Assembly: GCA_025757685.1 (NCBI GenBank)
Contig: CP107220.1
Location: 1,447,501 to 1,511,500 of the forward strand
DNA from: Oscillospiraceae bacterium
GTDB taxonomy: Bacteria; Bacillota; Clostridia; Oscillospirales; Acutalibacteraceae
DNA: 64,000 bases
Direction of reading: 5' to 3'
The first letter of the stretch is position 1; every line of letters begins with the position of its first letter. The position numbers were made by a program, and so were the translations under genes. The notes under the pieces were generated by a model. It was not told the DNA's origin. It was given only the letters and a program-made list of their open reading frames with translations, and did not search any database. Positions 42,403 through 49,727 of the stretch are shown in pieces.

Positions 42403-43236
42403 ATGGAACTGAACCAGGCTTTTGCAACGCTGGAAAAGCAGCTTGCCGCCATCAATACCGAATTGCACTTTAACCGCGAGGCAGGCGCGGAGGACGCCCT
42501 GACCTTTGCCGGTGATAACGGGCTGTACCGCCTGCATTATGTAGCAGACAAGCAGCTGCTGGAATTTGACTGCGCCTATGAGAAAGAAAACCCCCAGTGG
42601 AGCACCGTCTCCCGTTCGCTGTTTGAGCTGGACGCATTGGACGACCGAGATGTAAAGTCCGTAGCCAACGAGATAAGTGAGGAAGTGCGCTCCCTCTTTG
42701 CTAAGAAGAAAAAGGCGGACCTGGACAAGATCAAAATGCCCAAGGCTGTGTCCCGCTCCAAGGCCAAGAACGGTGTTGTCAGCTACGATGTGGACTCCCT
42801 GGCCAACCGCTTTGGCGTGCTGTACCCGGATATGAAAGACGAGATCAAGCGTAATATTGCCACCTACGGTGAGTTCCTGCCGGAGACCTTCTTTACCGAA
42901 TACGGTACGCCCCGGGTGCTGGAAGTGATGCGCTCCGGCCGGGAGGCAGATATTAAAAAGCTGTTTAAGGCGCTTGGCGAGATCTACGAGGACGGCACCA
43001 ACGAGGTGCAGGACATTATCGGCGTGACCATTTTGGGCGAGATGAAGAATGATCCGCAGCTGATGGAGATCGCCGACCGGTATATGACCGAGTATATGGC
43101 CGGCCCTGTGCACGAGATCAACAAGCTCACCGCCAAAAACAACCGGTGGACCAAAAAGCTGAAGAACCCGCCCCCCTATAAACCGAAAAAGCAGAACAAT
43201 ATGCTGCAAAACGCCCTGAACCAGCAGCAGAAATAA
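42403..43236 (+). CDS. Protein of unknown function, 277 residues
   Basis: I do not recognise this protein. It is soluble and charged, with a mixed alpha/beta first third (residues 1-90: LHYVADKQLLEFDCAYEKE), a lysine-rich linker AKKKKADLDKIK, a helical middle (DSLANRFGVLYPDMKDEIKRN...FLPETFFTEYGTPRVLEVM) and a basic, Asn/Gln-rich tail. No signal peptide or membrane segment is seen. AAGGAG lies 7 bases before the ATG. It is monocistronic, with its own promoter and terminator, between ddl and serC. Confidence 0.8.
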   Translation: MELNQAFATLEKQLAAINTELHFNREAGAEDALTFAGDNGLYRLHYVADKQLLEFDCAYEKENPQWSTVSRSLFELDALDDRDVKSVANEISEEVRSLFAKKKKADLDKIKMPKAVSRSKAKNGVVSYDVDSLANRFGVLYPDMKDEIKRNIATYGEFLPETFFTEYGTPRVLEVMRSGREADIKKLFKALGEIYEDGTNEVQDIIGVTILGEMKNDPQLMEIADRYMTEYMAGPVHEINKLTAKNNRWTKKLKNPPPYKPKKQNNMLQNALNQQQK

Positions 43237-43246
43237 AGAATAATTC

Positions 43247-43278
43247 AAAAGAGCACCTGCATGGTGCTCTTTTTTTTC
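43247..43278 (+). terminator. Terminator of the unknown gene
   Basis: AAAAGAGCACC and GGTGCTCTTTT arms followed by eight T residues, 10 bases after the stop. Confidence 0.92.
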
Positions 43279-43501
43279 GTTACGGTGCGGCGAAGCACCA
43301 CGCCCTACAAGAAAGTTTTTACAAATGCAGGGGTCGATGTGGGCATCGGGTTGCACATTTTTATCTGCCCGCATTTTAGAATACACCTGCCAAATACTGC
43401 ACACCTGTCCTGCAATTTCGCCAACATTGGCTGCAATTTGTACAATATCGTTAACGATTTATCAATCTGTCGGCTTTTTTTACAAAAATCAGCGGTTTCG
43501 C

Positions 43502-43529
43502 TTGACAAAAAGGTGAACAGCCGTATAAT
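43502..43529 (+). promoter_or_regulatory. serCA promoter
   Basis: Perfect TTGACA and TATAAT with a 16-nt spacer, about 40 bases before serC. The preceding ~220 bases after the terminator show no gene or obvious riboswitch. Confidence 0.85.
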
Positions 43530-43568
43530 GGTATATACACGATTTGAAATCCAAAGGAGATATTGACT

Positions 43569-44651
43569 ATGGCAAGAGTATGGAATTTTAGCGCAGGACC
43601 GTCCACCCTGCCGGAGCAGGTGTTACAAACCGCAGCTGCCGAAATGATGGACTACCAAGGCAGCGGCCAATCCGTTATGGAGATGAGCCACCGCTCTAAA
43701 ACCTTTGACAAGATCATCAAAGACGCCGAGGCACTGATGCGGGAGCTGTACCAGGTGCCGGACAACTACAAGGTGCTCTTTTTGCAGGGCGGCGCTTCCG
43801 CCCAATTCTCTGCCATTCCGCTGAACTTTATGAACGGCAGCGGCAAGGCGGACTATATCATCACCGGCCAGTGGGCCAAGAAAGCCTATCAGGAGGCCCA
43901 GAAGTACGGCGATGTGCAGGCCGTGGCCTCCTCTGCGGACAAAACCTTTAGCTATATTCCCAAGACCGCAGCCGCCGATTTCCGGGACGATGCGGACTAT
44001 GTGTATATTTGTATGAACAACACCATTTACGGCACGGTATATAAGGAGCTGCCGCCGGTGGGCGACAAGGTGCTCATCGCCGATGTGTCCTCCTGTGCTC
44101 TGTCCCAACCGCTGGACATCAGCAAATTCGGCATGGTGTACTTCGGCGCTCAAAAGAATGTGGCTCCTGCCGGACTGGTGGTGGCCATTATCCGGGAGGA
44201 TCTGCTGGGCAACGCACGCCCCACCACCCCGGTGATGATGAACTATAAAGTCCAGGCAGACGCGGACTCCCTTTACAACACGCCCCCCTGCTGGTGCATT
44301 TATATCTGCAAACTGGTACTGGAGTGGATCAAAGCGCTGGGCGGCCTGGAAGCGATGGAAAAGCGCAACCGGGAAAAGGCAAAGCTGCTGTATGACTTTC
44401 TGGATAACTCCAAGTTGTTCCACGGCACCGTGGTGCCGGAGGACCGCTCCCTGATGAATGTGCCCTTTGTCACCGGCAACGCCGATCTGGACGCCAAATT
44501 TGTTAAAGAAGCGGAAGCCGCCGGGCTGGTAAATCTGAAAGGGCACCGTACCGTGGGCGGTATGCGCGCCTCTATCTATAACGCCATGCCTTTAGAGGGC
44601 GTACAGGCGCTGGTGACCTTTATGCAAAAGTTTGAGGAGGAGAACTGCTGA
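43569..44651 (+). CDS. serC: Phosphoserine aminotransferase
   Basis: This 360-residue class V PLP aminotransferase makes 3-phosphoserine from 3-phosphohydroxypyruvate and glutamate. The N-terminus VWNFSAGPSTLPEQVL, substrate loop MEMSHRSKTFDKI, PLP lysine region YFGAQKNVAPAG (Lys196), and C-terminal HRTVGGMRASIYNAMP are diagnostic. ATG 43569 is chosen over 43563 because AAAGGAG then lies 9 bases upstream. It overlaps serA (TGATG), so the first two steps of serine synthesis are coupled. serB is not adjacent. Confidence 0.96.
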   Translation: MARVWNFSAGPSTLPEQVLQTAAAEMMDYQGSGQSVMEMSHRSKTFDKIIKDAEALMRELYQVPDNYKVLFLQGGASAQFSAIPLNFMNGSGKADYIITGQWAKKAYQEAQKYGDVQAVASSADKTFSYIPKTAAADFRDDADYVYICMNNTIYGTVYKELPPVGDKVLIADVSSCALSQPLDISKFGMVYFGAQKNVAPAGLVVAIIREDLLGNARPTTPVMMNYKVQADADSLYNTPPCWCIYICKLVLEWIKALGGLEAMEKRNREKAKLLYDFLDNSKLFHGTVVPEDRSLMNVPFVTGNADLDAKFVKEAEAAGLVNLKGHRTVGGMRASIYNAMPLEGVQALVTFMQKFEEENC

Positions 44652-45814
44652 TGTTTCACATTCAGACCTTAAATAAAATTTCGCCGGTGGGGCTGAACAA
44701 ATTTGACCCTGCCAACTACACCGTGGACGCACCGGAAACGACGCCGGACGCCATTATGGTGCGCTCCGCCTCCATGCACGATATGGAAATGCCGGAAAGC
44801 CTGCTGGCCATCGCCAGAGCCGGTGCCGGGGTTAACAACATTCCTGTGGCCGACTGCGCCCAAAAGGGCATTGTGGTGTTCAACACCCCCGGCGCCAACG
44901 CCAACGCGGTAAAAGAACTGGTGCTGTGCGGTATGCTCCTGGCCAGCCGCAAGGTAACCCGCGCCATCGACTGGTGCAAGACCATTAAGGACGAGGGCGA
45001 CAATGTGCCCAAAACGGTGGAAAAGGGCAAGTCCGCCTTTGCCGGTCCGGAGCTGAAAGGCAAGACCTTGGCAGTGATCGGTCTGGGCGCCATCGGCCGC
45101 CTGGTGGCCAACGCCGCCGTGGATCTGGGTATGCAGGTGATCGGCTACGACCCGTTCTTAAAGGACGCCTCTGTACTCAAGCCGGGCGTAACCGTCAACA
45201 ATGATCTGGATCAGGTGTTCCCCCTGGCAGACTATATCACCGTGCATGTGCCGCTGACCCCGGACACCAAGGAGCTGATCTGTGTCGAAAGCATTGCCAA
45301 AATGAAAGATACGGTGCGCGTGATGAACTTTGCCCGTGGCGACCTGGCCAATGCGGACGATGTGGTCGAGGCTTTGGAAGAGGGCAAAATGGCCGCGTAT
45401 GTTACCGACTTCCCCAGCGCTAAGCTGATTGATGTGGACGGCGTGATCGCCATTCCCCACCTGGGTGCTTCCACCCCGGAGAGCGAGGAGAACTGCGCCT
45501 CTATGGGTGCCGAAGAGCTGATTGACTTTTTGGAGCACGGCAATATTCAAAACAGCGTAAACCTGCCCACGGTACACATGGATCCCAACGGCGCTGCTCG
45601 CATGACCGTGGTGCACAAGAACCAGCCAAACATGATCGCCACCATTACGGACACCATCAGCAAGGACGGTATGAACATTGCCGCCTTTACCGATAAGAAC
45701 CGGGGCGAGATCGCTTACAGTATTATTGATACAGACACCGCTTACAGCGCCGGCGTGGTAGCGGATATTGAAAAGATCGACGGTGTGATCCGGGTGCGCG
45801 TGATCCAGGATTGA
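44651..45814 (+). CDS. serA: D-3-phosphoglycerate dehydrogenase with ACT domain
   Basis: This 387-residue NAD-dependent 2-hydroxyacid dehydrogenase oxidises 3-phosphoglycerate. The Rossmann motif is LAVIGLGAIGRLVANAA; the catalytic region includes NFARGD (Arg) and IPHLGASTPESEENC (His). The C-terminal ~70 residues (MTVVHKNQPNMIATITDTI...) are an ACT domain, suggesting serine feedback. It is the short type without the intervening domain. It is coupled to serC. A promoter for the thiamine locus overlaps its stop codon. Confidence 0.95.
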   Translation: MFHIQTLNKISPVGLNKFDPANYTVDAPETTPDAIMVRSASMHDMEMPESLLAIARAGAGVNNIPVADCAQKGIVVFNTPGANANAVKELVLCGMLLASRKVTRAIDWCKTIKDEGDNVPKTVEKGKSAFAGPELKGKTLAVIGLGAIGRLVANAAVDLGMQVIGYDPFLKDASVLKPGVTVNNDLDQVFPLADYITVHVPLTPDTKELICVESIAKMKDTVRVMNFARGDLANADDVVEALEEGKMAAYVTDFPSAKLIDVDGVIAIPHLGASTPESEENCASMGAEELIDFLEHGNIQNSVNLPTVHMDPNGAARMTVVHKNQPNMIATITDTISKDGMNIAAFTDKNRGEIAYSIIDTDTAYSAGVVADIEKIDGVIRVRVIQD

Positions 45815-45839
45815 CAAAGACCCGGCGCCGCCGTATAAT
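45811..45839 (+). promoter_or_regulatory. Promoter of the thiamine-transport operon
   Basis: Perfect TTGACA (overlapping the serA stop), a 17-nt spacer and perfect TATAAT; transcription would begin just before the riboswitch. Confidence 0.9.
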
Positions 45840-45848
45840 AGAGTTGTT

Positions 45849-45945
45849 CAAATCAATAAGTCAGGGGTGCCGCAAGGCTGAGATCATACCCTTTGAACCG
45901 TACGCTAGCACGCACGGCAGAGACGATTGCTTAGATATTTGCAAC
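45849..45945 (+). ncRNA. TPP riboswitch (THI element)
   Basis: The conserved thi-box core is present: GGGGTGCC, a short GCAA loop, GGCTGAGAT, ATACCC and TTTGAACC. It is followed by a second arm with CTAGCA and GGCAGAG near 45905-45925 that replaces the more usual GATCTGGATAATGCC side. P1 pairing across 45850-45860 and 45930-45940 is partial. It lies between a consensus promoter and a terminator, ahead of four thiamine-uptake genes, so the identification is strong despite the divergent P4/P5 arm. TPP binding should favour the terminator and shut off uptake. Confidence 0.88.
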
Positions 45946-45948
45946 TGT

Positions 45949-45980
45949 GCCCCATTCTGCGTGAATGGGGCTTTTCTTTT
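45949..45980 (+). terminator. Riboswitch expression-platform terminator
   Basis: GCCCCATTC and GAATGGGGC arms with TTTTCTTTT tail, immediately after the TPP aptamer and 60 bases before the first gene. Confidence 0.88.
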
Positions 45981-46041
45981 GACTTATTGCCACCCACCCC
46001 GGCGGGCAACCGCCAAAGCACTTGAAAGGAGAGTATTTTTT

Positions 46042-46341
46042 ATGAAAGCAAGTGTTGCCATTCAGGTTCTGCCAAAGGCAGACAACGACCAGGAACTGGT
46101 GCGTATCGTAGACGAAGTGATCGCCTACATCAAGAGCACCGGCCTGCACTGCTCCGTAGGCCCCTTTGAGACCACCATTGAGGGCGAAAGCTACGATCAA
46201 CTGATGGAGATCGTAACGCAGTGCCAAAAAGTGGCCATTCAAGCCGGTGCGCCCAGCGTATCCGCTTATGTCAAGATCGTGTACAACCCGGAAGGGGAGG
46301 TTTTGACCATTGACCAAAAAATTACAAAGCACCACCAATAA
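46042..46341 (+). CDS. Thiamine-binding protein (MTH1187/YkoF-type, DUF77)
   Basis: This 99-residue ferredoxin-like small protein contains VAIQVLPKADNDQELVRIVDEV and GLHCSVGPFETTIEGESYDQLMEIV, the family's ligand-pocket segment. Relatives bind thiamine or its pyrimidine moiety in the cytoplasm. AAAGGAGAG lies 8 bases before the ATG at 46042. It is the first gene behind the TPP riboswitch and overlaps the permease start by 32 bases. Confidence 0.88.
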   Translation: MKASVAIQVLPKADNDQELVRIVDEVIAYIKSTGLHCSVGPFETTIEGESYDQLMEIVTQCQKVAIQAGAPSVSAYVKIVYNPEGEVLTIDQKITKHHQ

Positions 46342-47092
46342 GCTGGCGCCCATTTTGGCACTGGCGGTGATCTTAGGTATTTGGTACGCCTGTGCCGGGT
46401 TTGAAGTGGTGCCCGCCTACATGCTGCCCTCCCCTACGGATGTGTGGCTGGCGTTTGTGCACAACTTCTCCGTAATGATGTCCCAGGCCAAGGTGACCCT
46501 GCAAGAGGCGCTGTACGGACTGGGGATCGGCGTGGCACTGGCATTTATTCTGTCGGCGCTGATGGATCGCTTTCACTTTTTGTATCAAGCCGTCTATCCC
46601 GTTCTCATCATTACCCAGACCATACCCACCATTGCCATTGCGCCGCTGCTGGTGCTGTGGATGGGCTTCGGTATGGCGCCGAAGATCACACTGGTGGTGA
46701 TCACCACCTTCTTCCCCATCTCCATCGGACTCTTAGACGGCTACCGCAGTGCGGACCCGGACGAGGTCAACCTGCTGCGGGCGATGGGTGCCAACCGACT
46801 GCAAGTGTTTTGGCACATCAAGCTGCCCTCCGCCACCGGCTCCTTTTTCTCCGGGCTGCGCATCTCCGCCTCCTATGCGGTGGTGGGCGCGGTGATCTCC
46901 GAGTGGTTAGGCGGTTTTGAGGGACTGGGGGTCTATATGACCCGGGTAAAGAAAGCCTATGCCTTTGACAAAATGTTTGCTGTCATTGTGTTCATCTCCG
47001 TCATCAGCCTGCTGCTGATGGCACTGGTGGCACTGGCGCAGCGGCTGGCAATGCCCTGGGCAAACAAAGGAACAACGAAAGGAAAAGAATAA
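46310..47092 (+). CDS. Thiamine (precursor) ABC transporter permease
   Basis: This 260-residue permease of the SsuC/ThiX class has about six helices. The coupling (EAA) loop is LLRAMGANRLQVFWHIKLP, and the N-terminal LPSPTDVWLAF is typical of this group. Translation starts at TTG (46310), within the preceding gene, with GGAGG 9 bases upstream. It works with the following lipoprotein and ATPase. Substrate is thiamine or the hydroxymethylpyrimidine precursor by context. Confidence 0.9.
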   Translation: MTKKLQSTTNKLAPILALAVILGIWYACAGFEVVPAYMLPSPTDVWLAFVHNFSVMMSQAKVTLQEALYGLGIGVALAFILSALMDRFHFLYQAVYPVLIITQTIPTIAIAPLLVLWMGFGMAPKITLVVITTFFPISIGLLDGYRSADPDEVNLLRAMGANRLQVFWHIKLPSATGSFFSGLRISASYAVVGAVISEWLGGFEGLGVYMTRVKKAYAFDKMFAVIVFISVISLLLMALVALAQRLAMPWANKGTTKGKE

Positions 47093-47093
47093 G

Positions 47094-48131
47094 ATGAATA
47101 AAGCAAAAAAGATTTTTGCCGGTATGCTGGCCGGCGTCATGGCACTGTCCTTTGCCGCCTGCTCCGGCGGTAAAGCAGCGGACAAAACGGACACCACCGC
47201 CGCACCGGCACAGAAGACGGACATTACCGTCTGCCTGGACTGGACCCCCAACACCAACCACACCGGTATGTTCGTAGCCAAGGAAAAAGGCTACTACGAG
47301 GCCGCCGGGCTGAATGTGAGCATTGTGCAGCCGCCGGACAACAGCACCGCCACCCAGCTGTGCAGCTCCAACAAAGCGCAATTTGCCATTGACGCACAGG
47401 ACACCCTGGCGCCTGCTTTTACTTCTGACACCCCCATGGATGTGACTGCCGTGGCTGCGCTGCTGCAGCACAACTCCTCCGGCATTATCTCCAAGGCCGG
47501 GCAGGGTATGGACCGTCCCAAGGGCCTGACAGGCAACACCTACCTGACCTGGGACTCCCCCATTGAAAAGGCTATGCTGGAAAATATCGTCAACAAGGAC
47601 GGCGGCGACTGGAGCAAGGTTAAGCAGATCCCCAACAAGGTGACCGCCGAGGCCCAGGATGTGCAGCAGAACCCGGACCACGCCATTTGGGTATTCTACG
47701 GCTGGGCCGGTATCAACGCCAAGGTCAACAAAATCGATGTAGACTTCTTCTACATCAAGGACCTGAACGCCACCTTTGACTACTACACCCCGGTACTCAT
47801 CGCCAACAACACTTTCTTAAAGGAAAATCCGCAGGCTGCTAAGGCATTCCTGGCTGCCACTGCCAAGGGCTATCAGTACGCCATTGACCACCCGGAGGAG
47901 GCTGCGGACATTCTCATTAAGAGCGACGATACCGGCTCTCTGAACGGCAGCGAAGAACTGGTTAAGGAAAGCCAAAAGTGGATGGCAGAGCAGTACATCA
48001 GCGACGCCAAAAAATGGGGCTACATTGACCCGGCCCGTTGGAACAACTTCTACAAGTGGCTGACGGACAACAAGCTGGTGGAGAAAGACATCAGCAGCAA
48101 TGTAGGCTTTACCAACGATTACCTGGCATAA
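47094..48131 (+). CDS. Thiamine-precursor-binding lipoprotein (ThiY/NMT1-like)
   Basis: This 345-residue substrate-binding lipoprotein has a basic signal peptide and lipobox SFAAC (Cys about residue 23), then an Ala/Thr/Lys linker. The mature NMT1/THI5-like domain starts ITVCLDWTPNTNHTGMFVAKEKGYY, which in ThiY relatives forms the pyrimidine-binding site. It should capture N-formyl-4-amino-5-aminomethyl-2-methylpyrimidine or a similar compound. The gene begins 2 bases after the permease stop. Confidence 0.9.
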   Translation: MNKAKKIFAGMLAGVMALSFAACSGGKAADKTDTTAAPAQKTDITVCLDWTPNTNHTGMFVAKEKGYYEAAGLNVSIVQPPDNSTATQLCSSNKAQFAIDAQDTLAPAFTSDTPMDVTAVAALLQHNSSGIISKAGQGMDRPKGLTGNTYLTWDSPIEKAMLENIVNKDGGDWSKVKQIPNKVTAEAQDVQQNPDHAIWVFYGWAGINAKVNKIDVDFFYIKDLNATFDYYTPVLIANNTFLKENPQAAKAFLAATAKGYQYAIDHPEEAADILIKSDDTGSLNGSEELVKESQKWMAEQYISDAKKWGYIDPARWNNFYKWLTDNKLVEKDISSNVGFTNDYLA

Positions 48132-48134
48132 GAA

Positions 48135-48881
48135 ATGGACATTTTATCCGCAGAAAACATTAAAAAAAGCTTTGACGAAAAGGTGATTTTGGACGGCGTA
48201 AACCTGACTTTGCGGCAGGGAGAGTTAATCTCCCTGCTGGGGGTCAGCGGCGCCGGCAAGACCACCCTGTTCAACTGCATCAGCGGCATTGACCGGCCGG
48301 ACAGCGGCCGGGTGGTGCTGGGCGGGCAGGACATTACCGGCCAGCCGGGCCATATCAGCTATATGCTGCAGAAGGACCTGCTGCTGCCCTACAAAAAAAT
48401 CATTGACAATGTGTCCCTACCGCTGCTGCTCTCCGGCAAATCCAAAAAGGAAGCCCGGACAGAAGCCGGCAGTCACTTTGCCCAGTTCGGTCTGGAGGGC
48501 ACCCAGCAGCAGTACCCGGCGGAATTGTCCGGCGGTATGCGCCAGCGGGCAGCCCTGCTGCGCACCTACCTGGCCGGTGACCGGGTAGCGCTGCTGGACG
48601 AACCGTTCAGCGCCCTGGACACCATCACCAAATCCGCCATGCACCGGTGGTATCTGTCCGTGATGGAGGAGATCAAGCTGTCCACCATCTTTATCACCCA
48701 TGATATTGACGAGGCGGTGCTGCTCAGCGACCGCATCCTCATTCTCAGCGGGCGACCGGGCAAGATCACCCACCAGATCACTATTGCGGAGCCGAAACCC
48801 CGGCGGCGGGACTTTAACCTGACCCCGGAATTTTTGGATTACAAAAAGCAGGTGATTGACGCCCTGGGTGTGGTGTTATAA
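48135..48881 (+). CDS. Thiamine (precursor) ABC transporter ATP-binding protein
   Basis: This 248-residue single NBD of the SsuB/ThiZ class has Walker A GVSGAGKTT, Q-loop MLQKDLLLPYK, signature LSGGMRQRAALLRTYL, Walker B VALLDEPFSALD and switch histidine FITHDIDEAV. It follows the lipoprotein gene by 3 bases. It is the last gene of the riboswitch-controlled unit, which lacks any thiamine biosynthesis enzyme. Confidence 0.93.
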   Translation: MDILSAENIKKSFDEKVILDGVNLTLRQGELISLLGVSGAGKTTLFNCISGIDRPDSGRVVLGGQDITGQPGHISYMLQKDLLLPYKKIIDNVSLPLLLSGKSKKEARTEAGSHFAQFGLEGTQQQYPAELSGGMRQRAALLRTYLAGDRVALLDEPFSALDTITKSAMHRWYLSVMEEIKLSTIFITHDIDEAVLLSDRILILSGRPGKITHQITIAEPKPRRRDFNLTPEFLDYKKQVIDALGVVL

Positions 48882-48930
48882 TACGGCAAAAGCAACCACT
48901 TGGATAAACGGAATCAATCCATAAAAAAAG

Positions 48931-48970
48931 AAAAACGGCATTGCAACCAAAATTGCAATGCCGTTTGTTT
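48931..48970. terminator. Bidirectional terminator
   Basis: AACGGCATTGCAA and TTGCAATGCCGTT form a perfect 13-bp stem with A/T-rich flanks between the convergent transporter and pflA. Confidence 0.9.
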
Positions 48971-49713
48971 TATTTTGCGATCCCCAGGATGGTCTCCGCC
49001 TGCTGCACCTGCTCCGGTGTGGGCACAGGTACGCCCTCCAGCGGGTACTCGATCCCCAGGTTTTGCCACTTAAAGAGCCCCAGCGTATGGTACGGCAGGA
49101 TCTCCACCTTCTCCACAGAAGAAAGGCTGTCGATAAAGTCTTTCAACTGCTGCAACTCTGCCGGGTCATCGGTCAAACCGGGCACCAGCACGCGCCGGAT
49201 CCACATAGGCTTGCGGATCTCCGACAAGTAGCGAGCCATATCCAAAATATTGGCGTTGTCCCGCCCAGTGAGTTCCTTGTGCTTTTCGCTGTCCGTCTGC
49301 TTTAAGTCCAGCATCACCAGGTCCGTCACTTCCATCAGCTTTTGGAACTTAGAGAAGAACGGCTCCTTGCGGCTGAATGCGGAACCGCAGCTGTCCAGCG
49401 TGGTATGCACCCCGTGGGCCTTGGCAATGGAGAAGAACTCCGTTACAAAGTCGATCTGGAGCAGCGGCTCGCCTCCGCTAACGGTGATACCGCCGTTGGG
49501 CTGGCCTTTCTTGGTCCAGTAATTGCGATAACGATAAGCCTTATCAAACATCTGCTGTGGGGACAGGCTCATCTTTTCCGCCGCCGGATCCCAAGTCTCC
49601 GGGTTGTGGCAATATTTGCAGCGCATATTGCAGCCCTGCAAAAAGAGCACATAGCGCACCCCCGGGCCGTCTACCAGCCCGAAGGTCTCTATGGAATGAA
49701 TTTTACCGATCAT
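48970..49713 (-). CDS. pflA: Pyruvate formate-lyase activating enzyme
   Basis: This 247-residue radical SAM activase installs the glycyl radical on PflB. The cluster motif is GCNMRCKYCHNPETW (Cys28, Cys32, Cys35), with ITVSGGEPLLQ for SAM binding and DLKQ further on. It begins 14 bases after pflB and is clearly co-transcribed. Length is normal for the short PflA type without extra ferredoxin domain. Confidence 0.96.
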   Translation of the reverse strand: MIGKIHSIETFGLVDGPGVRYVLFLQGCNMRCKYCHNPETWDPAAEKMSLSPQQMFDKAYRYRNYWTKKGQPNGGITVSGGEPLLQIDFVTEFFSIAKAHGVHTTLDSCGSAFSRKEPFFSKFQKLMEVTDLVMLDLKQTDSEKHKELTGRDNANILDMARYLSEIRKPMWIRRVLVPGLTDDPAELQQLKDFIDSLSSVEKVEILPYHTLGLFKWQNLGIEYPLEGVPVPTPEQVQQAETILGIAK

Positions 49714-49727
49714 AAGCGATCAGCCGC

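Noticed and set aside
40663..42403. T-box leader for argS
   Set aside because: argS lies inside an operon with 3-4 base gene junctions, and no T-box sequence or antiterminator is seen upstream of ddl.
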